From Pseudomonas viridiflava (GTDB lineage: Bacteria > Pseudomonadota > Gammaproteobacteria > Pseudomonadales > Pseudomonadaceae), in the NCBI RefSeq assembly GCF_001642795.1, contig NZ_LKEH01000043.1, positions 45,647 through 97,773 on the forward strand: DNA of 52,127 bases, read 5' to 3'. Both the position numbers and the translations under genes were made by a program. A model generated the notes under the pieces. The model saw only the letters and a list, made by a program, of their open reading frames with translations. It ran no database searches and was not told the DNA's origin. Positions 8,783-15,948 of the stretch are shown in pieces; within the stretch, counting starts at the first letter, position 1; the number at the start of each line of letters is the position of its first letter.

Positions 8783-9057
8783 GTGCCCTGCTCGACACTG
8801 CCATTCTGATCAGCCTGCTGATCTTCGCCCTGTCCATGGTCATTACCCTGATCCGGCTGATCAGAGGACCGTCTGCCCAGGACCGCGTACTGGCGCTGGA
8901 CTACCTGTACATCACCGCGATGCTGATGATGCTGGTGCTGGGTATCCGTTATGCCAGTGACACGTATTTCGAAGCCGCCATGCTGATCGCACTGTTCGGC
9001 TTCGTCGGCTCGTTTGCCCTGGCCAAGTTTCTGCTGCGCGGAGAAGTAATCGAATGA
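8779..9057 (+). CDS. mrpF: Monovalent cation/H+ antiporter subunit F
   Basis: 92 residues with three membrane helices and the family signature RLIRGPSAQDRVLALDYLY between the first two. The conserved Asp in QDRVLALD is thought to lie near a sodium path in the intact complex. It overlaps mrpE and mrpG by four bases. Confidence 0.93.
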   Translation: MSALLDTAILISLLIFALSMVITLIRLIRGPSAQDRVLALDYLYITAMLMMLVLGIRYASDTYFEAAMLIALFGFVGSFALAKFLLRGEVIE

Positions 9058-9434
9058 CTTCACTACCGATGAACGTGCCTTTCTGGGCCGAGGTACTGAC
9101 TGCCGTGCTGTTGATTGCCAGCAGCCTGTTCACCCTGACCGGAGCACTGGGTCTGCTGCGCCTGAAGGACTTTTTCCAGAGAATGCACCCGCCTGCCCTG
9201 GCTTCGACACTGGGTGCCTGGTGCGTCGCGCTGGCCTCGATCATCTACTTCTCCGCACTCAAGTCGGAGCCGGTGATTCACGCCTGGCTGATCCCTGTCC
9301 TGCTGGCGATCACAGTCCCTGTGACCACACTGCTATTGGCGCGAACCGCGCTGTTTCGCAAGCGCATGGCCGGCGATGACGTACCAGCGGAAGTCAGCGG
9401 CGGACGCAACGAAGGCGAGTCCGCTGGCGGATGA
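9054..9434 (+). CDS. mrpG: Monovalent cation/H+ antiporter subunit G
   Basis: 126 residues, three membrane helices, with the MrpG signature TGALGLLRLKDFFQRMHPPALASTLG. The tail after the last helix (KRMAGDDVPAEVSGGRNEGESAGG) is charged and probably cytoplasmic. This is the last gene of the antiporter operon. A GCCAGCG/CGCTGGC hairpin (9446-9464) without a T-run follows and overlaps the stop of the convergent gene. Confidence 0.93.
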   Translation: MTSLPMNVPFWAEVLTAVLLIASSLFTLTGALGLLRLKDFFQRMHPPALASTLGAWCVALASIIYFSALKSEPVIHAWLIPVLLAITVPVTTLLLARTALFRKRMAGDDVPAEVSGGRNEGESAGG

Positions 9435-9452
9435 CGAGCGCAATCGCCAGCG

Positions 9453-9920
9453 TTATTCGCTGGCCTTGAATGACAGTTCGCCCTTGCGCCATTTTGCAGC
9501 CTTGCCAACAGCCGTCTTGAGCGTCTTGCTCATGCCGGACTGAAGCTGTTCAGTGGCGGCAAACACCATGAACACCGTGTGACCTTCTTTGAACACAATG
9601 CCGTGACCTTCAGCGGTATCGACAAACGCGTAATCGCCCAGGCCGTAGACGGTCAGTTTGATTTCACGGAATTTGATTTCGAACTTCCCACCCTCACGGC
9701 TCGGCAATACAGAGGCGCGAAAATGATCACCGACCTTGAGTTCAAGGCGCGGCTTGTCATCGACGACCATGGCGGACTCGGTGTCGATCTCTGCGATGTA
9801 GATGCCTTCGGCCGACTGTTCGGTGACATAGACAAAACGTGATTGAAACTGCTTGACCAACTGTGCCCGCAGATCGCCGAGCACGAATAACGCGTGCGTA
9901 TCCAGGTTGCTTACAGCCAA
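9453..9920 (-). CDS. Hypothetical protein, non-ATG start
   Basis: About 155 residues, soluble, no signal peptide and no family that I recognise. It looks like an alpha/beta protein with many charged strands (TLAVSNLDTHALFVLGDLRAQ, YVTEQSAEGIYIAEID, KVGDHFRASVLPS, KLTVYGLGDYAFVD) and a basic C-terminus. No ATG exists near the N-terminus. The TTG at 9920 has GGGGG (9929-9933) eight bases upstream and is preferred; TTG at 9935 is in frame but lacks a ribosome-binding site. The gene stands alone, convergent with mrpG. Confidence 0.7.
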   Translation of the reverse strand: MAVSNLDTHALFVLGDLRAQLVKQFQSRFVYVTEQSAEGIYIAEIDTESAMVVDDKPRLELKVGDHFRASVLPSREGGKFEIKFREIKLTVYGLGDYAFVDTAEGHGIVFKEGHTVFMVFAATEQLQSGMSKTLKTAVGKAAKWRKGELSFKASE

Positions 9921-10354
9921 AGTACAAACCCCCAACGTGATAAATGATGCTGCCCGGTATGCGGGCAGTTAAAAGTCGTTCATCCGTGTTGCCGCGTGGC
10001 GCGACCAAGACCTGCTGACGCGCTGCACTGCGGGGTGCCAGGCAGGCCACCCCGTACCCTGTGCAGGCTGGCGACGGATTCTACCGGCTCACAGCGTCAA
10101 CGGGATATATACCTTTTGTACAAACGATGTCGCACAGGCGTCACCTGCGATGAACCCGAGACGCCCTGGACACGTAAGGGGTGCCTGATTCTCACTGAGG
10201 AGTGACTCGTTGCATGTATGAACATAGCACTTGCCTTGCGTATAAGAAAAGTCGGCTCATCTCCAGGGAAAAATGCATCGAACTCTTGTCCGGGCACACC
10301 ACTCCGATGCAGGACCAATGACTGTACGGGGTTCGCCCTCGTCGAGGAGATGAC
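9921..10354. other. Gene-free stretch with hairpins
   Basis: No convincing gene in 434 bases. It holds CTGCCCG/CGGGCAG (9950-9968, five-base loop) just upstream of the TTG-start gene, CGGGGTG/CACCCCG (10031-10054), and GGCGTC/GACGCC around 10137-10172. A TATATA lies near 10108. Reading frames here are short and lack ribosome-binding sites. It could be a long leader for the minus-strand gene or contain an untranslated RNA. Confidence 0.35.
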
Positions 10355-10591
10355 ATGGAATTGCCCAACCCTGACCTGCCAGGCCTGTTTGCCCAATTGG
10401 GTCTGGATAATGACGAGAACAGTATCGATGCCTTTGTTGCCCAACATCGACTGCCCGATGAGGTGAAACTGATCGACGCCGAATTCTGGACTCCCCAACA
10501 GGCAGCATTCCTCAAGGAAGAGCTGCGCGCCGATGCCGAGTGGGCACCTGTGGTCGACGAACTGAACGTACTTCTGCACAAGCAACCCTGA
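10355..10591 (+). CDS. DUF2789 family protein
   Basis: A 78-residue acidic cytoplasmic protein of the DUF2789 family, common in pseudomonads and of unknown role. Typical features are LFAQLGLDNDENSIDAFVAQH at the N-terminus, the invariant-looking DAEFWTPQQAAFLKEEL centre, and WAPVVDELNVLL at the end. The predicted fold is all helical. GAGGAG at 10343-10348 is a strong ribosome-binding site seven bases before the ATG. It is a single-gene unit. Confidence 0.9.
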   Translation: MELPNPDLPGLFAQLGLDNDENSIDAFVAQHRLPDEVKLIDAEFWTPQQAAFLKEELRADAEWAPVVDELNVLLHKQP

Positions 10592-10593
10592 CC

Positions 10594-10628
10594 GAAAAAG
10601 AGTGATGCAGGTCAGACTGCATCACTCT
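10594..10628 (-). terminator. Intrinsic terminator of the DUF2235 gene
   Basis: AGAGTGATGCA (10599-10609) pairs perfectly with TGCATCACTCT (10618-10628), eight-base loop. On the minus strand it is followed by TTTTTC. It probably also stops the convergent DUF2789 transcript. Confidence 0.85.
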
Positions 10629-10635
10629 CCCAGGC

Positions 10636-12120
10636 TTATTGAGGATAGCCATGCTGTCCGACATTGGGATGCAGCACCCGTCCGCCTGGCTCCGGCGCAT
10701 GCACGAACACTGCGTCACCCAGACTGCCCAGCCTGCCTATCGCCGCGCTCCAGTGCGCCGAATGATGAATGTAGCGCCAGCGAAGAATTTTCTCTTCATC
10801 GTCGCTCAGCGTGTAGGGATCCCCCCGCGCATAATCGATCAGCTTGCAGGCAATCCCTTCAAGTTCGGGCGGTAGCTTGAGCTCCTGCACGATGGGAATC
10901 GGTTTGAACGGGACGCCTTCGTCACAGGCCAGCGCATGCATGACGCGCAGATGCACCCGTGACAGATGGCCGAACACCTGACGCCGCAGACAGACAGCAA
11001 TAACCGTCGAACGCCCCCCAAAAGATCCCCTGCCGCGAGACCGGCACTGTTCATCACACGCCTGGACCTGCAGCGACGCCTGGGTGTCCAGCGGATCGAT
11101 CCAGCGCTCTGCATCCATCTCGCTCAGTTCGGCCTGCGCTTGCAGCCATGCAGACGTCGATTCATGCAGATCATCTGCGTACAGGGTGCTGACACGTGGC
11201 CGGGTCAGCATCACGCTTTCCTCCATCTGCGGCAAATACCCGCCGCCGATGTCGGCATGCGCGCCCGGCAGCACGATTTCTCGCGGCCACACCGGTCTGA
11301 TGCTGTTCAGCGCAAAATTGCGGCGCAACTCATCACGGGCCACCAGATGCAGGACCTGCTGTGCGCAATCGGGCGGCAGGTAGAGATTGACGCGTCGATT
11401 GGCCGAGTCACTGACGTTGCCCAGATCCTTGAGGCTGCCGATGGCAGCGACGGTATCGAACAGCCCGACCACCTTGACCCGCACACTGCGGTTTTTCCAG
11501 CTGAAGTCTTCGCTCAACCGAACCTTGCGACTGCCGAGCACAGGCTCAAGCAGGCCTGCGGACTGTTTGAGCACTTCGTTGACGAAGTGCCTGGCTGACG
11601 CGGCGCCCCGACTGAACCCAAAGACATCCAGTTCGATCGCCTCGATGACGCACCCCGGATTGAGTTGCGGGAACGCTCTTACGCGCGAGTCCAGCTTTCT
11701 GATCGCTCGCTCGACCTTGGCCACCACGCCCGTGGGCCCACGACCGAAACTCTGGCCCGGCCAGAGCGAATCGCGACTGCCCGACGTTGTCCCTGCACCA
11801 CTGACATAGATCGGCCAGTAAACCCTTAGCCCACCCCCATCATTGGCGGCAATCTGCTGATCACGATAGAGATCGACCAGCCTGGCGATATTGGTCAGAT
11901 CATTGCTGTAACTGCTGGAAGGATCCGAATGGCGCCCTGCACACTCCCTGATATGCCGTTCGCCATTGACTTCCATAAGCGCCTGACAGTCCGCGCCGAT
12001 CCGGCTATTGAGTCGGTTATTGCCTGTTCCATCGAAGAAAACGCCTGCCCGTATAGTGACGCGCAGTGCAGCAGCGTCCGAAACGGTAGCGCCTTCTTTA
12101 ACATTCCCTGTATTTTTCAT
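10636..12120 (-). CDS. DUF2235 alpha/beta hydrolase, Tle1-like lipase (orphan type VI effector candidate)
   Basis: 494 residues. The N-terminal strand RAGVFFDGTGNN (residues 24-35) is the hallmark of DUF2235. A nucleophile elbow GFSRG puts Ser at 170, FDTVAAIG puts Asp at 222 and HADIGGGY puts His at 288, giving a plausible Ser-Asp-His triad. DUF2235 proteins include the Tle1 phospholipases that type VI systems deliver into rival cells. No vgrG, PAAR, Hcp or evident immunity gene is next to it, and it has no signal peptide. The 276 bases upstream are unusually AT-rich for this window, suggesting acquired DNA or silencing. The start at 12120 has only a distant AAGGA, so it is not certain. A host-directed or housekeeping esterase is the alternative. 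Confidence 0.82.
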   Translation of the reverse strand: MKNTGNVKEGATVSDAAALRVTIRAGVFFDGTGNNRLNSRIGADCQALMEVNGERHIRECAGRHSDPSSSYSNDLTNIARLVDLYRDQQIAANDGGGLRVYWPIYVSGAGTTSGSRDSLWPGQSFGRGPTGVVAKVERAIRKLDSRVRAFPQLNPGCVIEAIELDVFGFSRGAASARHFVNEVLKQSAGLLEPVLGSRKVRLSEDFSWKNRSVRVKVVGLFDTVAAIGSLKDLGNVSDSANRRVNLYLPPDCAQQVLHLVARDELRRNFALNSIRPVWPREIVLPGAHADIGGGYLPQMEESVMLTRPRVSTLYADDLHESTSAWLQAQAELSEMDAERWIDPLDTQASLQVQACDEQCRSRGRGSFGGRSTVIAVCLRRQVFGHLSRVHLRVMHALACDEGVPFKPIPIVQELKLPPELEGIACKLIDYARGDPYTLSDDEEKILRWRYIHHSAHWSAAIGRLGSLGDAVFVHAPEPGGRVLHPNVGQHGYPQ

Positions 12121-12396
12121 CCTGTTTCCGTCCTTAGATGTTCCCTGTAGCGGCGATTGTCAAATCAACTATTTACGCCGTTGATTCAACTAGCTTGCTC
12201 AGCCCATACGAACAGTCAAGTCACGGAAAGACTTTTCAGAAACTTCCTACAACAATAAAACACTCACAATAAATCAGGGCAAACAAATCCGATAAAAATA
12301 GAGAAACTATATTTTTATATATCAACTACCGCAATAAACATATTCAAACTGTTTGCCGCCCTTTTGAACGCTATTCAACCGCAAGTGAGTGATCTG
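12121..12396. other. AT-rich intergenic region
   Basis: Upstream of the DUF2235 gene and downstream of the chemoreceptor, both on the minus strand. Base composition drops sharply at about 12225-12360 compared with the rest of the window. It includes TAAAAATA (12293-12300) pairing with TATTTTTA (12310-12317). No gene seen. It probably holds the DUF2235 promoter; long A/T runs are the kind of DNA bound by MvaT/H-NS-type silencers. Confidence 0.5.
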
Positions 12397-13974
12397 TCAC
12401 TTCGAAGCTACCGCTTCAGGCTTGTAGCCCAGTCTCAGTCCACCCCAATGCCTGCCCTTGACCATGATCGGCACCGACAGGTCATGCATCAGCTCACCGG
12501 TGTCACGGGTGTAGGTCTGCAGCAGCACGGGCTGTTGATGGCTGCCGCAACGGATGCCGGTGCGATCATCGAATTTGCGCTTGCTGCGGTTGCGGGCGTT
12601 GTCGACAGCAGCGTCTCCGGTCAAGGGCTGGTTGAAGACATTGTTATGAGTCGGTACGTAACCCTGTTGCGTGCAGGCGATGGCGAACACCAGCCCTTCA
12701 TGCCGCGACAGCAACGGTTCCTGCACAGCGGGCAGGACCTGATCGGTATAGCGGTCGAAGCGGGTATTGAAACGCGTCGGCAACGTATTCGGGATGGGTT
12801 TGTACTGCCGGTCGAACAGATCATCGAGGCTGACGGTGCCCCGCTCGATGTCGGCTTCGAACTTCGCCGCGATCTGCTGCGCCCCCTCGCGGGCCAGATC
12901 GTAGATGCGCTGGTGGTAATCATCCAGACCGACCTGCGCCAGACGCTGACTGATCGTTTCGGCCTGCCCCTCCATCTGGACGGCAGCTTTAGCCAGATGC
13001 CGGGTCTGCTCGTCGCTGACGGCCAGATCGCCGCGCATGCGCTCAACGGCTTCGAACAGGCCGGCCAACTGGTCCTGATTGGTCTGCGCGCCGTGGGCAA
13101 TTTCACCCACCTGGCTCTCCACCTCGACCGCCAGACGCGCAATGCTGTCCAGGTGCTCACCGGTCAGTTCCACCTGCTGGACACCACTGTCCAGATCCGC
13201 TGACAACTGGCGAATCTGTTCGACCACCTGGGTGGTGCGTTGCTGGATATCGGCAACCATCTGCCCGACTTCCTGCGTGGCACTGGCGGTGCGACCGGCC
13301 AGCCCGCGCACCTCATCAGCCACGACGGCAAAACCGCGCCCGTGCTCGCCGGCGCGTGCGGCTTCGATGGCGGCATTGAGCGCCAACAGGTTGGTCTGGC
13401 TGGCAATGGACTGAATCACCATCGTCACACGCTGGATTTCCTCGCTGCGCTGATTCAGTGCCTCGATCAGTTCACGGCTCTCCACCGCTCCCTGACTCAG
13501 GCGGTGCATGCGCTGAATGGATTCGTTCAGAACCACGCTGCCCGCATCACTGCGCTGGCGGGCCTGGCTGGCCGCGCTGAGGGCCTGTTGGCTCAACTGG
13601 GCCGTCTGCCGTTCTGTCGTGATCATGACGTCGGCGCTGCTCACCACCTGTTCCGCAGCATCGAGTTGTGACTGCACCCTGCCCGCCAGCTGACGTACGG
13701 AAAACGCGACTTGCGCAGCGGATAGCGCGTTGTGGCTGGTGGTGCGGGACAGGTCGCGGGTCAGATTACCGATGGCGCTGTCTTCAGACACGACTGCGGG
13801 GCGAGCGGCGTTGGCGGGCAGCAGACGTGGCAGCCAGATCACCAACAGGGCGACCGGCACGGCGAGGTAAAGCGAGACGCCGACAAAATTGATCGCGGCC
13901 AACAGCAGGCACAGCGCGAGCGTCTGTAGAACGGGCACCCAGGACCGGTTTGCCACGAAAGCGTTGTCGGACAT
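12397..13974 (-). CDS. Methyl-accepting chemotaxis protein with C-terminal sensor domain
   Basis: 525 residues. Two closely spaced hydrophobic helices (about 13-30 and 34-50) anchor the protein, with almost no periplasmic loop. A long coiled-coil signalling domain follows, with the conserved tip QTNLLALNAAIEAARAGEHGRGFAV (about 193-217) that contacts CheA and CheW. After it comes a soluble domain of about 170 residues (355-525) with DDRTGIRCG, YTRDTGELMHDLSVPI and GGLRLGY, a pattern like a Cache or PAS-type sensor. Sensing should therefore be cytoplasmic and C-terminal, opposite to the usual chemoreceptor order. GGGGT precedes the ATG. No chemotaxis genes are nearby. Confidence 0.88.
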   Translation of the reverse strand: MSDNAFVANRSWVPVLQTLALCLLLAAINFVGVSLYLAVPVALLVIWLPRLLPANAARPAVVSEDSAIGNLTRDLSRTTSHNALSAAQVAFSVRQLAGRVQSQLDAAEQVVSSADVMITTERQTAQLSQQALSAASQARQRSDAGSVVLNESIQRMHRLSQGAVESRELIEALNQRSEEIQRVTMVIQSIASQTNLLALNAAIEAARAGEHGRGFAVVADEVRGLAGRTASATQEVGQMVADIQQRTTQVVEQIRQLSADLDSGVQQVELTGEHLDSIARLAVEVESQVGEIAHGAQTNQDQLAGLFEAVERMRGDLAVSDEQTRHLAKAAVQMEGQAETISQRLAQVGLDDYHQRIYDLAREGAQQIAAKFEADIERGTVSLDDLFDRQYKPIPNTLPTRFNTRFDRYTDQVLPAVQEPLLSRHEGLVFAIACTQQGYVPTHNNVFNQPLTGDAAVDNARNRSKRKFDDRTGIRCGSHQQPVLLQTYTRDTGELMHDLSVPIMVKGRHWGGLRLGYKPEAVASK

Positions 13975-14097
13975 GCTGCATCACCCCAAGCGTTTATTTA
14001 TCGTTGTTTGTCCTCATTAAACGCCAGAAACCGGCCATCTGCCATGAGCCATTGGTGGTAAGAGCAATATTCCTTTCAATAAAACGCAGGCACAAGA

Positions 14098-14129
14098 AAA
14101 CCGGGAGGCAATCGCTTGCCTCCCGGTTT
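14098..14129 (-). terminator. Intrinsic terminator of the dksA-like gene
   Basis: CCGGGAGGCAA (14101-14111) pairs with TTGCCTCCCGG (14116-14126) around a four-base loop, extended by AAA/TTT. On the minus strand TTTTCTTG follows. It lies 27 bases after the stop at 14156. Confidence 0.9.
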
Positions 14130-14155
14130 CGTGACACCTGCCCGCTGCCGGTAAA

Positions 14156-14560
14156 TCAGGCCTGGCGCTGGTGCTTGTCGATCTGCTCGTGACGCTCTTG
14201 CGCTTCGATGCAATACTTGGTCGTCGGGCTGATCAACAGGCGCTTCAGGCCGATCGGCTCGCCGCTGTCATCACACCAGCCGAACGTGTCTTCAGCGATA
14301 CGCGACAGCGCCATTTCCAGCTGCGGCAGCATGCGCTGATCACGATCGATCACGTTCACCAGCCAGTGACGCTCTTCTTCCACAGAAGCAGCATCGGCGG
14401 GATCAGCAGGGGTATCCAGGCTCTCGATCGCGATGCGGCTTTGCTCGATTCGCTCGTGGATTTCGACCTTCATGTTCTGCAACAGCTCGACGAAGAAAGC
14501 GTGCTGCTCGGCGTTCATGTAGTCATCGGCCGGCATGGCCAGCAACTTTTCCTTTGTCAT
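14156..14560 (-). CDS. DksA-family RNA polymerase-binding regulator, two-cysteine paralogue
   Basis: 134 residues, slightly shorter than classical DksA (about 150). DksA-type proteins reach through the secondary channel of RNA polymerase and act with ppGpp on rRNA and amino-acid promoters. The coiled-coil tip DPADAA (residues 53-58) keeps both aspartates and the alanine of the DxxDxA motif. The zinc-finger region has only two of four cysteines: Cys96-x2-Ser99 and Cys117-x2-Ala120, so it is probably zinc-independent, like DksA2 of P. aeruginosa (C-T-C-A). The start at 14560 (MTKEKLLAMPADDY) was preferred over 14644, whose extra 28 residues are not DksA-like. It is a single-gene unit. Confidence 0.88.
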   Translation of the reverse strand: MTKEKLLAMPADDYMNAEQHAFFVELLQNMKVEIHERIEQSRIAIESLDTPADPADAASVEEERHWLVNVIDRDQRMLPQLEMALSRIAEDTFGWCDDSGEPIGLKRLLISPTTKYCIEAQERHEQIDKHQRQA

Positions 14561-14819
14561 TGATTTCTCTATAAAAAAACGTGCATTGAGGAGCGGCTCA
14601 ACGTTGCCGTACAAGCGCCATGATCTCCAAGCGCCACCTGGCACTCAATTTACGAGGGGCGGCAGTCTAAGGCCGCCTCGCGCACTCGGCAACACAATTG
14701 AAGTCTTTTGGCCAACAATTGCGCGGCAGCCCCTGAAAACCGGGCACCGAACCTGTATTACGCTGGGTTGGATGAGGGTCTGACCGACACAGAACCAATC
14801 GGTTCCAGCAACCTTATAA
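14561..14819. other. Gene-free spacer upstream of the dksA-like gene
   Basis: About 260 bases separating the dksA-like gene from the terminator of the inositol transport operon. A small GAACC/GGTTC hairpin lies near 14791-14806. I see no gene; it should contain the dksA-like promoter. Confidence 0.4.
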
Positions 14820-14852
14820 CGCACAAAAGGGCCTCGAAGGCCCTTGTGTGCG
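14820..14852 (-). terminator. Terminator of the inositol transport operon
   Basis: A 15-base-pair stem with one mismatch: CGCACA-A-AAGGGCCT (14820-14834) pairs with AGGCCCTT-G-TGTGCG (14838-14852), three-base loop. It starts 11 bases after the iatP stop; TTATAAGG follows on the minus strand. Confidence 0.85.
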
Positions 14853-14862
14853 CAGGTTGCTC

Positions 14863-15888
14863 TCAGCGCTTGGTCTTGCGCTTGTTGCGATACTGGTCGA
14901 TGACCACCGCCACCACAATGATCAGCCCCTTGATGATGTCCTGAACGTAGGCATCCACCCCGACGAACGTGAACCCGCTGGCCATGACGCCGAGGATCAG
15001 TGCGCCGATCACCGTACCGGTGATGCGCCCCACCCCGCCCGCCAGACTGGTGCCACCAATTACCGCAGCGGCAATGGCGTCCAGCTCATAGGACATGCCC
15101 ATCCCGGCCTGCCCGGTTGCTGCCCGCGCCGACGCCACGACACCGGCAAGGCCAGCCAGCAAACCGGCGATGCTGTAGACAATGACCAGATGACGCTTGA
15201 CGTTGATCCCGGAAGTGCGGGCCGCCTGCATGTTCCCGCCGATGGCATAGGTGTACTTGCCGTACTTGGTGTAGCGCAGTGCGATGTGGAAGATGACCGC
15301 GACCACCAGAAAGATGATCACCGGCATCGCGCCCTGGCCAATGGCGGTGTAGGAGTCCGACAGCATGCTCACTGGCTGGCCTTCGGTGTAGAAGCGCGCC
15401 AGCCCGCGAGCCGACACCATCATGCCGAGGGTTGCGATGAACGGCGGAATGCCGGTGATGGCAATAATGCTGCCGTTGATCGCACCGGCCAGCAATCCAA
15501 CACCCAGACCGACCACCACCGGTATCCATACGGGCAGATCGGTCAGCGACGGAAAGACCGCACGGGAGAAATCCGAGGTCTGCGCCAGGCTGGCGGCAAC
15601 CATCGCCGACAACGCCAGTACCGATCCTGAAGACAGGTCGATGCCGGTGGTGATGATCACCTGCGTCACGCCAATGGCCAGCAGACCAATGATCGACACC
15701 TGCAGGATCATCAGCACCAGCCGCTGCGAATTGAGCAGAAAGCTCTGATCGCGGACGATCCAGCCGAACAGTTCGAAGACCAGACCGATACCGATCAGGA
15801 CCAGAAAAATGCTCAGTTCGGTCGGCAGTCGCCGTTTGTTCTTGGTCGGCGCCAGGGCCGGCTTGTTCTGCAAGATAGCGTTGCTCAT
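14863..15888 (-). CDS. iatP: Inositol ABC transporter, permease
   Basis: 341 residues of the RbsC/BPD_transp_2 family with about ten membrane helices. Family segments include IITTGIDLSSGSVLALSAM, GIPPFIATLGMMVSARGLA and AAVIGGTSLAGGVGRITGT. It forms the inner-membrane channel for the sugar delivered by IbpA, powered by IatA. It is the last gene of the transport operon, 60 bases after iatA. On the minus strand the leader carries AACAAGAACAA (15901-15911) just before the GAGGG ribosome-binding site, an AAnAAnAA motif of the Hfq/Crc type. The inositol assignment rests on the catabolic genes beside it; ribose-type substrates are the alternative. Confidence 0.88.
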   Translation of the reverse strand: MSNAILQNKPALAPTKNKRRLPTELSIFLVLIGIGLVFELFGWIVRDQSFLLNSQRLVLMILQVSIIGLLAIGVTQVIITTGIDLSSGSVLALSAMVAASLAQTSDFSRAVFPSLTDLPVWIPVVVGLGVGLLAGAINGSIIAITGIPPFIATLGMMVSARGLARFYTEGQPVSMLSDSYTAIGQGAMPVIIFLVVAVIFHIALRYTKYGKYTYAIGGNMQAARTSGINVKRHLVIVYSIAGLLAGLAGVVASARAATGQAGMGMSYELDAIAAAVIGGTSLAGGVGRITGTVIGALILGVMASGFTFVGVDAYVQDIIKGLIIVVAVVIDQYRNKRKTKR

Positions 15889-15948
15889 GGTGTTACCCTC
15901 TTGTTCTTGTTCTGGCGTGTTCTTCTGGCCGAGGCCAGCCCTGCGAAC

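Noticed and set aside
10137..10172. GGCGTC/GACGCC stem as a possible small-RNA core
   Set aside because: No promoter or terminator frames it; kept only as a note on the gap.
13975..14097. ACGATAA near the chemoreceptor start as a flagellar sigma-28 promoter
   Set aside because: The -10 partly fits but no TAAAG-type -35 is found at the right spacing.
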